Assembly: GCA_018697195.1 (NCBI GenBank) | Contig: CM031864.1 | Coordinates: forward strand, 30,118,198 to 30,182,197 | Length of the DNA stretch: 64,000 nucleotides | DNA from: Certhia americana | Taxonomy: Eukaryota; Chordata; Aves; Passeriformes; Certhiidae | Direction of reading: 5' to 3' | Shown here: positions 1-13,954 of the stretch, piece by piece | Layout: each line of letters opens with the position of its first letter | Numbering within the stretch: position 1 is the stretch's first letter | The notes under the pieces: model-generated | The model's database searches: none | What the model was told of the DNA's origin: nothing | What the model saw: the letters and a program-made list of their open reading frames with translations, nothing else | Made by a program: the position numbers and the translations under genes

Positions 1-2216
<2,216 letters not shown>

Positions 2217-2284
2217 TAGGGCTCAGAATGCCACTTAGTAGGACTTGTCTTAGCTTTTACGGTCACCTAGTTTATTGCTTCTGT

Positions 2285-2785
2285 ATCGGTCACGCCAGCG
2301 GCGGAGCTTTGCCCACAAAAAAAGTGGCGCCGGGGCAGGCAGCGTGCAGGCAGCTGGCGTCTCAGACTGTCACAGCCCATCAGCGTTCGCCCGGCACCTG
2401 CGGCCACACGCGCTGGGCCAAGAGGAGCTGCTAAACAGGTGACACCTCGTGTAACCACGGTGGGGAATGTCACCGCAAACGCCCCGGCCCAGAGGTGGCT
2501 CCGTACCATCCCGATGGCACCATCCTGGAGCAACCAGATTAAAAATAACCCATCCCTGGCCGGCGTCCGAGAGCGCGGCGGCGATGGATGGGGTTGGCGG
2601 CGACAGCGGTTGCGAATAAAAGGAGGAAAAAAGCCCACAAAGCCAACCAACGTCAACCCAAGAAAACCTCGCCCAAGCGGGCTGGGGGAGGATGTGAGGG
2701 GGAGGGCGGTCTCTGGAGCATCTTCTCCTTGTTCTTGGGTGCGCTGGCGGGTTCTGACTAGCATGAAAATTCGTAGCGACAAGCT
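2285..2785. promoter_or_regulatory. Orphan CpG-rich block in the last PBX1 intron
   Basis: CpG dinucleotides are visibly dense here (for example around 2290-2345, 2390-2420 and 2555-2615) compared with the flanking intron. No exon or recognised promoter is associated with it. CpG-rich blocks in an intron can be internal promoters or poised regulatory elements. The call rests only on composition. Confidence 0.3.
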
Positions 2786-3316
2786 GTGTCGCACAGGGGG
2801 AAATCGATCAGACACACACAAGGAGAACCCAGTGTAGATTCGGGACAGCAATCCAACTACATTTCTCAGATCAATCGTCCACCATCTCAGCAGCGGTGAC
2901 AGCAAGCTGGGAGAGGAGGGCAGCCTGGAAAAGGAGGCTGTGAGCGCTGAGTGGGTGGTGGCAGTGGCGTCTGGGGTGGCACAGAGGAGGAGGCAGCTCG
3001 CCCTGAACATGGGGATGCTGATGGTTGAGATAGGGTGGTCTTGAACTGGTCAGAGAGGTGATGATCTTCTGCGTGGGATGGTGGTCCTGCAGCCCAGACC
3101 CCAGCATGGTGCACCAGCCAGTCCCATCATCCTCCAGTCCGCTGGGCCATTTGTCACCTGGCGTGTGACCATTTTGCAGGACAGCCACCACCAGTGTGTG
3201 TAGAGAGCACAGGGAGAGGGTTGCCCTGGGACAGGGGGCTCTGGTCCCCTCTCCTGCGGGCACCAGGGTTTAGTGGGCGGCTTGACGTCAGGAGGCAGAG
3301 GCAGGGAGGATTTGTG

Positions 3317-3560
3317 AAGTAATGTAATTGAACATGTGCAGATAATTATGTCTCATTACATAAGCCCCTTGCAAAAACGGCACTTGGAAATGCCACATGA
3401 AAGAGCCTATCGTTCCGCATTAATTTCTCCGTGCACTGAATTTATTCCCTTTCTGGCTTTTTAATACTTGGAGAGTAAATGAATCGCATACTGATCATGA
3501 TAAGAGATGATACTTTTGTATAAATTAAAATACCCCCAAGGAAAGAGGCTGAGCTGATTA
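3317..3560. promoter_or_regulatory. Candidate conserved noncoding element, PBX1 intron
   Basis: A repeat-free, AT-rich block with many TAAT/ATTA homeodomain cores (for example near 3345-3360 and 3418-3424) sits between GC-rich neighbours. Its composition resembles vertebrate developmental enhancers. I cannot align it to other genomes, so conservation is inferred and not shown. Confidence 0.3.
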
Positions 3561-5149
3561 GAGTTGCAGTTGGCTTGGAAAATAACAGTGGGCTGGGTTA
3601 AGCCAAAATTTGGGGGGGGGGAGGATTGCTGCCGGGGATTATGAGGCAGGGAGGGGGTGACTGGGGAGAGGAGAAGGAAGAGAGAGCGAAAACTCAAAAT
3701 CTGAATAGGACAAGGAGAGCTGGGTTGGTGTTTCTGGTTGTGGTTCTCTGCCAATGTTCCCATGAGTAGCGATGAGAATGGCAGGGGCTTGGCAGTTCCT
3801 CTGTGTGTCCCAAACGGGGACCTGGCATGTTTGGCATCTGATGTGTTCTTGGGCTGGTTTTCACGGAAGGCAGAAGCCCAAACTGACCCATTTGGATGTT
3901 GTCAAGAGAGGGGCAGGTTGGCAAAGGGACTGTGCTGTGTGGGTGACTCCTCAATTCCCCATAAGGCTGTGGTAGGCATAGGGAATGAGGCAGGGAGTCC
4001 AGAGCTGAGCAGACAGTTTAGGAAGCACCTTCAGGATTGCCTGTTTGTTTCTCCTGTATCCCAGTCAGTCTGCTTCAGCCTGATTGTCACTTAATGTCTT
4101 CCTATCCAGTGAGGTGCCTTGATGGATCCCAGTTTGTCCCACCCTAAAGTGTGGCTGCTTGCTTGGAAGCAGGGGTGCTGGGGAAGTCCTCAGTACAGGC
4201 AGGGTGACTATCTCCAAGAGGCAGGGCTTCCCTGAACCCTTTCCTGCCAAGGAGGGGCAGCGGAATGCGGAGCAGAGCTGATTGTGACACAGAAAGCTGC
4301 CGTCCCCGCATCACCCGAGCATCCCCGTGAGCTGCTGGAAGGAGATGAGCCGAAACCTAGTCAAGAGCCCTGTCACAATGATGTCTGCACGGGGCTGAGG
4401 TTAAGTCATCCCTGGAGCCCGTCAGCACCGGGAAGTCAGCGGCAGGTTGCCCAGCTCCACTGCTGGAAACCTTGGCAGGGGAGACAACGCTCGGGGTTTG
4501 CCTTCCTTGATGGAGGGATGAATTTTTAAATGCGTGTAAGTCGTGACAGCTGAGAAGAGGGATCTACCCAGAGCCCGGTTCCCTGCGTGGCTCTGCTGCT
4601 GTGGCTGACAGGCTGCTCCGCGGGGCGGGAAGGGCTGGAGTCAGTTCTGCATCGTTAGCAGGATAATGGGCAGTGTCCCAGCCAGCACCAGCGCCGTGAC
4701 CCACGGCGACAGCGGAGGCACAGGGAGAACAGAAGGCTCTGTTCCTTCTCCCTCCTTCACAGGTGGGGACAGCACCAGTCCCAGCAAGGGATGGGGACGC
4801 TCTGAAGTGGAGGGGTGGTGGAGACAGCAGCTGTCCTGAGGATAGATACCCAGCCTTGGGTCACAATGAGAAGAAGCAGAGACCTCCCCTCCTTTCAGGA
4901 AGTTTGGGGTGTGAGCCACCCCTTTTGGCAAACTTTGAGGCTCTAGGGTTTTGCACCGTGAAGGGAGAGCTGTTAAATGGCTGGGCTGTCTGGATAGTGT
5001 TTGTTCATGGGAGGTCTACATGTGTATCCAGAAGGTCCCTCTAGACCAGGAATTTCAAACCATTTAGGGAAGCTTAGGTTCTGTTGGATTCCAGTAGAAG
5101 TTGGATCTTTCTTGCCACAGCCCTCTGGAGGGTCCTACCCCCAAACATC

Positions 5150-5340
5150 ACCTTTGGATTTATGGCTGTAAATCCACCAAGTGCTGGGCGTCCCCCATAT
5201 GCTAATGAATGAGTGAACTATAGTCATTTTAAAGCCCTTTCAGAAATTTGGGGTTGGACTTAATTTAATTTACAGATGATTTAAATGTATAAAATGACGA
5301 GCTGTTCTTAAAGTTCATCAGAGAATGAAGGTTTTGATTT
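5150..5340. promoter_or_regulatory. Candidate conserved noncoding element, PBX1 intron
   Basis: This AT-rich, repeat-free block contains an octamer-like ATGCTAAT at about 5200 and clustered TTAATTTAATTTA around 5260-5275. It stands out from GC-rich flanks. It is a possible enhancer by composition only. Confidence 0.25.
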
Positions 5341-6849
5341 AAAACTGCTGCTGTGCAGTCCTGTGCCTGTTCACAGAGAAGTGTGTTTGTGAACCGGATG
5401 GTGGTCGCCAGCAGCGGGATGTGACAGGGAGTTTTGGAGTTTTTGACAAGTTTCGACTCTTGTCAGCAAGGATTGGTACAGGAAGAAGCTGAGAGCTCCT
5501 CACTTGACCTGAGATCTTTTGTTCTAAAAAGTTGACCCTTGGGAAAAAAGTTACGGCTCTGTTCCTCAGCCAGCTGCAGTTCACCGTCATGGTCAAGTTT
5601 TGGTTCATGGTCATGGCCACCAGCTGGGGTATGGAAGTTGATCTGCAGGGCTTCAGTGCACAAGCTTCATCCAGAAGGGATGCCTTGGTGTGTTCTGATG
5701 GCTAGGGATGCCTGGCCATGCCCCTTGGGAAGGGATGTCCTGACAAGGCCGGATACTCTGGTGTGTGGTAAGACCTTCGGTGCATATTGTAAGGAGGCCC
5801 TGATAAAAGCTCTTAAAAGCTCAGAGGTCTGAAAAGGCTGTGAGGCTGCTCTGTCAGACTGGCCAGTACCTGTTGTGTTTGGAGGCTGACCTGATGCCCT
5901 GTGCCATTTTTGGTGGGACAAGAGTTTGGTCACAGGAAGTGGAGTGCTGAGGCAGCCTCCCTGCTAAGCAGAAGGCGCCTTTAAAAACTAGCAGAAAGTC
6001 ATCTCCCAGCCCCACGTAGGAGGCCTGGGCAGGGAGCCAGCCAGACTTGCTGGAGGTGACAAAAATGCTGAGACCTGTGGAAATGGGCACCAAAACCAGT
6101 TGCTTCAGCAGTCTTTCACTTGGGCTCCAGATTTGGACAGTCACCAAGGCTTTGGCACCAGAAGGTGATGTCTGAAGAGTTGTCCTGAAGACCACTGCTC
6201 TGTCTCGGGCATCTGCCCCTCCTGAAGAAGTCGCAGCCCTGTGCAGGGACTCTGCAAGGAGCAGCAGCCTCCTCAAAAGACTCCCTTGTCTTTGAGGGAG
6301 GTCCCAGCTGATTTACTTCAGTCAAATCCCAGGGGATCTCCTTGCTTAGAAGAGGTGGAACCATCTGGGTGGAACTGGGAGAATCCTGTGCATGGCTTGA
6401 TCCATGCAGTGATGGAGTGAACCTTCAGGATGAGCGAGGATGGTGCCTGCATGCCCTCTGCCTAGGGAAGGATCCAGCCTCCTCATGGAAGACTTTCCCA
6501 CGCTGGAGGATTGTGTCAAGATCGATCTTCCTTTCCATCACTTGACCCTCAACTTACAGCCATCCCAGGCCACATTGGCCTTTCCCCAGCACTCCCTTGA
6601 CTTCCCGCTGGATGTGACCAAGGTTGTGCTCAGCCACACAAATTCCTGAAGCACAGGAAGGCTCTTCCCAACCTGCAGTGCCTTCCAGCCGAGGATTTTG
6701 GGGAGCAGGGTGCTGCACAAGAAGCTGCTGCTCGCTTGCTTCTGCGTCTGGCAGGCAAAAGCCTCGCTAAAAATAGTTGAGCACAATAGGGCCAGAGCCC
6801 TGCTCCACACAGCCCCCACCACTCTCCCTCCTCCTGCTCGCCGTAACGA

Positions 6850-7215
6850 CCCTGCAAACACTAAATGGCATCTGAGTGCATTAAGCAGCAAACTCTCCGG
6901 TGACATAGCAATTACGGCTCTGAAATAGATTTGGTGCGTCACGGAAGATAAGGGTTTTGAAAGTTTCTGTTGTGATTATAGCTTGTAACTCCAACAAATA
7001 ACAGGCTTGGTAATAAGAGGCTGCCAGCACAGCTATTGTGGTTCTCTCTCACTGATGGCACGTAAATTGCTATTAATGTCCTAAGTGTACTTGAATATGC
7101 CAGTCTCGGGGCGGCGGAGTTGGCTCTGTGTCTCTCTTTACGCGGCCTGTCATTGTCGGGCTGATAATCTACAGTAATTGCTGCCTCTTGCAGCAGTCCA
7201 AGATGTGTAAGGGTG
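6850..7215. promoter_or_regulatory. Candidate conserved noncoding element, PBX1 intron
   Basis: This block mixes AT-rich homeodomain-type cores (CAATTACG near 6909, TAATAAG near 7011, ATTAATG near 7072) with retained CpGs (7110-7160). It has no simple repeats and no open frame of note. The balance of sequence resembles deeply conserved intronic elements of homeobox genes. Conservation is inferred. Confidence 0.35.
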
Positions 7216-8485
7216 GATATTGCCTCTCGGGGAGCACAGGGATGGTGGGTCAGGGCCTGGCTGTGGGTGGGAGCTGGTGGGGGCAGTGGGCATGGGGTAC
7301 ACAGGGCTGGTGATGCTCATGCATCGTCTGGTGTCACACTTGCACCCAAGGTGGAGCAGAGTGGGGTTTGCTAACCTGTGAGCAAGCTGAGGTCATGATT
7401 CCTGCTTTCCTTGCTGTTGCCTGAACCCCTTTGCTCCCATGCACATATGGAAGAGCACACGGGCACAGCAAGGGGTGTGCACACACTTCTTGTCTTTTTT
7501 GCCTTGTGCTTGTCCCACTGTGAGTAAGGTGGTCTGACTCCATAAACATGGGTTCTCCTGCCTGTCAATTCTTTGCTGCCATCACAGCAGCCTCTCAGGC
7601 AGGCAGGAGCTGGTCAGCAGCACCTCGGGGTGGGGAGTTTTCCTACCCTCAGCCCTCTGGGGTGTGCAGGGTCCCAGCTGTCAGGGCCAGCCTTGGATGA
7701 TGCAGTGGGACAGGCAGCCAGAGTGGACAAAGCAGCCCGGGCGTGTCTAAAGCGGGACAGCGACTGCTGCCAACTGGAGCTTGGGCAGTGCTTGGGAAGG
7801 ATTAATTAGCCAAGCACTGAATCAATGTCAGAGCAAGCAGAGGAGGTTGGGTGCGACATCTGCTCCTCTCCAGAGGGGATGGCAGCCGCAGAGGAGCAGC
7901 TTCTGTGCGCTGCCGGCTCCTGCCCGCGGCAGCCAGGGCCCTCCAGTAACTCAGCTCTCGGGCACCTGGAGAATTTGGCTCTGCATCTGTTTTTAGCAAA
8001 AGAAACAAGTTGTCTGCCATGGTGTGCTGCATGAACCCTGGGATGGGATATGGTGGTGGCACCTCTTTTGCGCTGTGGCTTGGTTTCCCTGGATGAGGTG
8101 GGACGTGGAGCTTTTCTGGGGGACACAGCACAGCCCAGCAGTTCCATGGGACCCATTGCTTGTTCAGCATGTTCACAGCACTTGGGTTCAGATAACATTC
8201 AGGCTGCTGGGTCTGGAGTGACATGTTAGCTATTTTCTTTCTTCCATATGAGGAAGGGTCATAATCAGGGGGTTTAAAAAAAAACCCCAAGCAACCAGAG
8301 CTCTTTTTCTTTTTTTTTTTTTTTTTTTTTGAAGGCATGGATTCTCCATGAGCACTTGCAGTTTATTGAAATCTGTTTTCAGCAGAAATGTTTGTGCCCT
8401 GTATCACTGATGGAGCCCTGTGGTCTGGGGAGTCAGAGGGAACATCTTTGCCTCCTACTGAGGGAGCAGCCGGGTGGGGGTCTGA

Positions 8486-8656
<171 letters not shown>

Positions 8657-11034
8657 TCTCCCAGCAAATTGCATCCCTGGCTGAGCCGGCCCCGGCGGGG
8701 GCGGGAGGGGAGGGGGCCTCTCCTAACACCGCAGCAGTCAGACTGGAGGTGAACCCAATCAGCACACACAAGAAGACTCCTTCTCTTCTCTTCTCTTCGT
8801 CGGGATGCTTTTTTCAGCCAATCTGGACACTTCTTTATACTCTCTTCCCTTTCTTTTCTGGGTAGAAGCCGCTCTCCCCTTCCCCACCACCACCACAACA
8901 CCACTCCCTTCCCCTCCCCGCTTCCCACCCAAGGCAGAAGGATTTTAAGGAGGAAAAGCAAAAATCCACCACCCAAACCAGCCCCAGAGCAGCGTGCAGC
9001 CTCATGCTGGGTGTCTTTCTGAGGAGCTACAAACGTACCTCAGTCACGTCTCTCTCCCTCACTAGCAGGCAGCCCCTGCCCCCCTTCCTTTCACGCTACC
9101 TCTCCGTAGGGAATTGCCACCGTAGGGAATCTGCTCCCTCCTCGTCTCCACAGCCTCCCGCACTCAGCCCTGCCCCGGTGAGCTGTCCCTCGGGTGCTGC
9201 AGGGACAGGGCAGGTGGCACAACCCCCGTGCACGTAGAAGGAGTCAGTGTGCTCCCCCTCGCTTCCAAAAGGTACCGTTCCCATTCCCAGCCCTGGGGAA
9301 GCTTCCCAGTCCCAGCCCTGCTCGGCCAAGCATCCCTCCCGCTGGCTGCTGTGATCTGGATGAGCCATGAAACCCTGCTGTTCTGCCTGCCTGTTGCTGG
9401 AGGGGAGAAGAGGAGGGACAGGAGGCAGAGGCAGGTGAGGAACAGCCATCACTGATAATGGAGATGCCAGCACCTCCACGGAGCTGTGTGAGATCAGGCA
9501 TGGATGGCTGATGGGACACCAGCAGTTCTCTCACAACACCTGGAGAGGCTGGTGGTGGTGGGGTTCTCCTGCTCAGGGCAGTGTCATGGGGTGTTGGCTC
9601 CCGTTTCCAGGAGGAGCTGGGTTCCCCACAGAGGTTTGTGGCACCCCCTGCATTCCCAAAGCCCTGCCAAGCCAGCAGTGAGGGATGGGCAGCAGAATGC
9701 CAGGGGCTGGAAGTGCTGGGGTGAGCGTCTCGGGTGCTTTTGGTAGCGCTTCACGCCACAGGTTTGCTCTGTAGGACAGGTGGCTGCCCCACTGGGGGAT
9801 GTCTGTGCTGAAGCTGCTGGTTTTACCCCAGGAGTGACCTGGGCAGTGGCCATGGAAGAACTCGTGGGACTTTCTGCCCAGCTTTTCTGGTCCACTGTTG
9901 GGACAAGCAGTGGTGGCCAGCAAGCGAGGCTTCATCCTACCCCTTCAGGCTGATGCTGGGAGGACATGGCTTTCATGGAAGAGCAGGAAGAGGCAGCACC
10001 AGTTTCCCTGGGCAGCGGGCTGAGCTTCATGCCAGGGTGGGACTTCTGGCCATCGGTTCTTTCAGTGGGCACGAGGAGGCTGAGCCAGCCTGCATCAAGA
10101 CCCTGGGTGTGGTGGGGACTGGTGTGGGTGCAGGATGTCTGGCACCTCGTGATGGATCCCAGGATCCCTTGGGATCAATACCTCATGCTGTTGAATGTCC
10201 GTGCCCACCCTGCTTCTGCTGGTCTCCAGTTGGGAACTGCCAGCGTAGAGCAGCATTAAGCAGAAACCGTTTAAAAACCAGAGCTCTGCCAAAAATATTT
10301 CCACCCTTCTGCTGAAAAAAATAATGGTCCTTGGCCTGCAGGGTACACAGTGGTGGTGTGGCCACAGCTGCAGCATGCTGTCACCTCGCAGCGCAGGGGC
10401 ATCCTATGTCCAGCAGTGACACTTCTACTCCTTTTGCGTCCGTGCCAGGAGTGGGGCAGAGCAGGATGTGACATGAGAGGCCATGGGCTGCCTCCCAGCT
10501 GTGTGTTACGAGCACGGAGAAGGTTGTTTTCCTGCAAGGACAGTCGGGAGGTGCTGCCCACCTTCCCCAGCTCTGCACCTTCCCACTCTCCTCCTCCTCT
10601 TCCCGTGGCCTCCCTCAGTGCTGCCTTTTGTCCACTTCCAGCTTATTTTACACGAGCCTCTTCTGGCAAAGCGTTCCAGGGACACAGGACCGGGTCAGGC
10701 CTCTTCTCCCGAGTGGCAGCAGTGCCATGCCTGCGGGAATGCCACCGTCCCTCTTGGAAACCAGCTGGGAATGAGCCAAAACCACGGCCTGCTGGAGGGG
10801 GCTGCCCTCCCCTGCCCTGCTGCTCCTCCTGCCCGTCCCCCTGCCCAGGCACCCCCTGCCCGGGCTGGGCCCTCGCTCCTCCACGGTACTTTGCAAATCC
10901 CCTCCTGGGTTCCCCACTTGGTCCTTCCAGTTTGTGTTGGCGTAGCTGCTTGCTTGCCTTTTTCTTTGCTTTTTAATTTTTGGGTTTTGTTTCTCCTCCC
11001 CATTTGCCTCCCCTGCTCCAGCCCTGAGTGTTGT

Positions 11035-11245
11035 GGGGTTTTTTTTCCTTCTTCTTTTTTTCTTTTTTTTTTTTTTTTAATTATTATTTTACTTTTCTGC
11101 CCAGAAAAACCTGACTTCGATACCAAAAAAAACAAAACAAAACAAAAAAAAAACCCACAAAAAAAACACAAACAAAAAAAAAAAACCTGCAGAAACTCAA
11201 AAAAAATAAAAATGAAAAAAAAAATCACAAAAAAAAAAAACTCGA
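11035..11245 (+). repeat. T-rich then A-rich low-complexity tract in the PBX1 3' UTR
   Basis: A T-rich half (about 11,037-11,095, with T runs broken by C) is followed within about 30 bases by an A-rich half (11,124-11,240, A runs broken by C and G). The two halves are roughly complementary in composition. In RNA they could pair or act as an A-rich tract. Confidence 0.8.
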
Positions 11246-11409
11246 CGATTCTTTCAGCTTTATTAACATTTTCCATTGTTTCTTGCGATTTGTGTCTCGT
11301 TCTTTGTAGTATTGATGATAACGAACATTTGATAATGAATGTTCTTGTATATTCAGATAAAGGAGAAAAAAAAAAACCAAAAACGCAGTCGGAATTTAAT
11401 AGTGTTTAT

Positions 11410-11423
11410 AATAAAAGAATAAA
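11410..11423 (+). terminator. PBX1: Possible proximal polyadenylation signals of PBX1
   Basis: Two AATAAA hexamers at 11,410-11,415 and 11,418-11,423 lie in an AT-rich part of the 3' UTR. T-rich sequence follows at about 11,546-11,595. They could serve a shorter 3' UTR. Position and motif are the only evidence. Confidence 0.35.
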
Positions 11424-11867
11424 AAATGACCCTCTTAGCACGCAAAATTGAACAGGGGGAAGGTCCCATCCCTGTTCTTTCTGTGGCAACAAGCGCTTCA
11501 TTCCTGTATAGTTTATAACATCAAACTACCTACATTCATCCTCCTTTTTTTTTTGTTTGTTTGTTTTTTCCCATGGTTTGGGGTTTTTTTTCCATTTTCT
11601 CGCATTTGTGAATTAGTTCAAGAATGCTAGAAAAGTGTAGAGTTGTGCACACTCATTTCTTCTTACACAATGTTTAAAAAGTGACGGTAATTCATTTTGT
11701 AAAACTTTAAAAAAGAAAAAAAATGGTTGGAATAGTGAGCATTAATAGGTACAGTCTAACACTTTATGTTTCTTAACGTTGAGACCCAGAAGTGAACCTT
11801 TTTTTTTTTAATTTTTTTTTTTTTTTTTTTTTTTTTGCATATTTGGGATGGGGGGGAGGGGGCTTGA

Positions 11868-11936
11868 TGATTGGTGATGATGATGATTGATTGATGATGT
11901 GAGGATGANNNNNNNNNNNNNNNNNNNNNNNNNNNN

Positions 11937-11970
<34 letters not shown>
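11868..11970. repeat. GAT/TGA microsatellite with a 28-base assembly gap
   Basis: TGATGAT-type trinucleotide repeats flank a run of N from 11,909 to 11,936. After the gap, pure TGATGA repeats continue to about 11,970. The gap marks unresolved microsatellite length, so the true length is unknown. The tract sits inside the PBX1 3' UTR. Confidence 0.95.
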
Positions 11971-11973
<3 letters not shown>

Positions 11974-12035
11974 ATTTTGACCTGTCCAAGACAATGGCCT
12001 TGCCGCTTCCCCTGCGCTTTTTGAGCTGTGACCAG

Positions 12036-12595
12036 AGCGATGTGAAAAGCGATGGTGGTGGGTTTGGGGGGAGTGTTTCTCCCTGCTCCTTTCAGATCCC
12101 AGCTCCAGAAGATCCTTACGTGGCTGCTCTGGGGCTGAGCCAGGGGGATTTCATCTCTGAAAAGAGATGGAATTCCAAGGGATTTTGGGGAAGAGATGGA
12201 GAGTCAGGTCCTGAGCCCCTGTGGTTCTCCATTCTGGGGTTGTTGCTGGGCTGCCTGGAAGTGATGAAAGGGCAGGAATCCTCCCCAAAATTCATAGATG
12301 GTTGCTTCTCTTCCCTGAATCCCAGTGTTGCAAAAACTGAAGGATTCGGAGCAAAGAATGTTCCGGCCTCACCTGACCCACGGATCTTGCTGAGGATGAG
12401 TTCTGGCAGCCCAGCCCCAAGCCCTGGGGTGGGACAGGGGGTGGGATGTCCCCAAATCCAGCCCCAGATCCCAACGGCTGCAGGGTGGGGTTCAGAGAGA
12501 GGCGCTGAGGAAGGTGCTGGGTGGCATCGCTTCAGCGTTCTCCAAAAACATTTTCCTGCTCCTCCCAAAAAATCCCCTGAGCTTTTCACATCGCT
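12036..12595. repeat. 15-bp perfect inverted repeat pair in the PBX1 3' UTR
   Basis: AGCGATGTGAAAAGC at 12,036-12,050 recurs as its exact reverse complement at 12,581-12,595, about 530 bases away. The match does not extend beyond 15 bases. The pair could form a long-range stem in the mRNA or be the remains of a foldback element. No target-site duplication or known transposon ends are evident. Confidence 0.6.
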
Positions 12596-13099
12596 GACCG
12601 GTTTAGGGTCTGGGGTGTTACTTTTAATCCCAAGGTTTCCTGGAGTCCTTTTGGTTTTGTACACCTTTATTATTATTTTATTATTATTAAGAGGATGTAA
12701 ATCAGACATTGCCTGAGGGGTTGGTTTTGTCAGTTTGCTTTTTTTGTTCTTGCAAAGCCCTTTCTATCCCTTGTAAAGGTGATCCAGTTCGGAGTTGCTT
12801 TTTCTTTTTCTAATTTTTTCCCCATCTCTTTTTTATTTTCTCTCTTCCCAATGGATCCCAAATATAAAAAAAACAAAAAAAAAAAAAAAAAAAAAAAAAA
12901 AACCCTTTAAAAAAAAGGAAAAAAAAGAAGACTCTCTGTTCCAACCTGGTTTTGAAACTTTAAGCTTTTCTGCTTCTGTAAAGAAAAAAAAAAAGGCCTC
13001 TGTCTTTCTGATCCCAATTGAAACTTTTATGTTCTATGACGATACTAACAAGGTGTAGGTTTTACAGTTTCCTGATTTGTACTGGTAATGCATATTCCA

Positions 13100-13105
13100 A
13101 ATAAA
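13100..13105 (+). terminator. PBX1: PBX1 distal polyadenylation signal
   Basis: AATAAA is followed 15 bases later by a natural cleavage context (TTGCA) and an A run. It is the last good signal before the sequence turns into A-rich intergenic DNA, so I take it as the main end of the gene. Confidence 0.7.
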
Positions 13106-13121
13106 TAGTTTCTTTTGTTGC

Positions 13122-13950
13122 AAAAAAAAAAAAAAAAAATCAAAAAAACCAAAACCCTGAAACCAAAGCTGGTGTATTTTTTGGGGAGGAAAAAGAAGAA
13201 AACGAGATACCCTGGTGGTTTCCCCGTGAGGTGCCGGGGGGCAGGAAGGGTTTGGGGTTCAGAGGTGGGGGTGAACAAAGGCAATAAGTACCCTGGGATG
13301 GTGTGAGCCAGAGGGGAGTGATTTGGGGTTCTGCCTGAGGCACTGCATCCCTGGTGCCTCCCCACGTGCCTCAGTTTCCCTGGGTAGAAGGAGGTGACTT
13401 CTCCTGGGCACATGGATTTGTCCATAAAAAAGGAAAAAAAAATTTAAAAACCCCAAAAAACCAAAACCCCTTTTACTGCTTTTTTGGACTTGAAAAGTGC
13501 ACTGCTTTCCAAAAGAAAAAAAAAAAAAACGGGATTTTCTTTATCACACCAAGGTCTGGGGCAGGGCTGGGGAGCAGGGGAAGGCTTGATAGCCTCTCCT
13601 GTTTTCCTGGGGGGCGGGGGAGGTGGTTGGGTTTTTTTTTAAAAAAAAAGGAAAAGAAATGAAACGTTTCTGGGAAGAAAAAGAAGTAATTTGAAAATTT
13701 AAAATAATTTGCAATTTTAAAAAGAGCCCGTGCGTAGGACGGAAACCAGGACAGCTCTGCCTTGTCCCTAGAGATTTTAGATGGAACAGGGGGCGGCTGG
13801 AGGGGGTGGCCGTGATTCCCAAGCTGGAGAAAGGCTGGATCTGTGCCACAAACGCCTCTGACACCGCCCGGGGAAGGGACGGGAAGAATCTCCAGGAGAA
13901 GAATCCCCTGGGAAGGGCAGAGCGGGGATGCTGGAGCTGCCGCCCCGCTC
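13122..13950. other. A-rich spacer downstream of PBX1
   Basis: This stretch has many A runs (13,122-13,138, 13,424-13,460, 13,515-13,528, 13,639-13,650) interleaved with ordinary GC-rich sequence. I see no exon, RNA gene or recognised transposon. Confidence 0.6.
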
Positions 13951-13954
13951 CCCC

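Larger units (their letters stand above)
8657..13121 (+). other. PBX1: PBX1 3' untranslated region
   Basis: After the TGA a long stretch with no intron signs leads to AATAAA at 13,100-13,105 and an A-rich site at 13,121. A 3' UTR of several kilobases is usual for PBX1. The UTR includes T-rich then A-rich tracts (11,040-11,240), an AU-rich part (11,640-11,770), a sequence gap inside a GAT microsatellite, and a 15-bp inverted repeat pair. The end is inferred from the signal and not from a transcript. An earlier cleavage near 11,430 is possible. Confidence 0.75.

Noticed and set aside
2267..3010. A 247-codon minus-strand open frame in the last PBX1 intron
   Set aside because: It overlaps a CpG-rich block where stops are rare, has no recognisable domain, and other frames are open over the same DNA.
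8757..9240. Small frames directly after the PBX1 stop
   Set aside because: They start inside the 3' UTR and have no recognisable content.
10350..11451. Long plus-strand open frames of 208 and 322 codons in the PBX1 3' UTR
   Set aside because: They lie in a UTR, are rich in Pro/Ser or in Lys/Gln/Asn from A runs, and match no family.
11884..11891. TGATTGAT, a perfect PBX-HOX consensus
   Set aside because: It is part of the TGA/GAT microsatellite, where such a match is expected.
11994..12716. Overlapping open frames of about 200-240 codons on both strands
   Set aside because: They are inside the presumed PBX1 3' UTR with no recognisable protein content.
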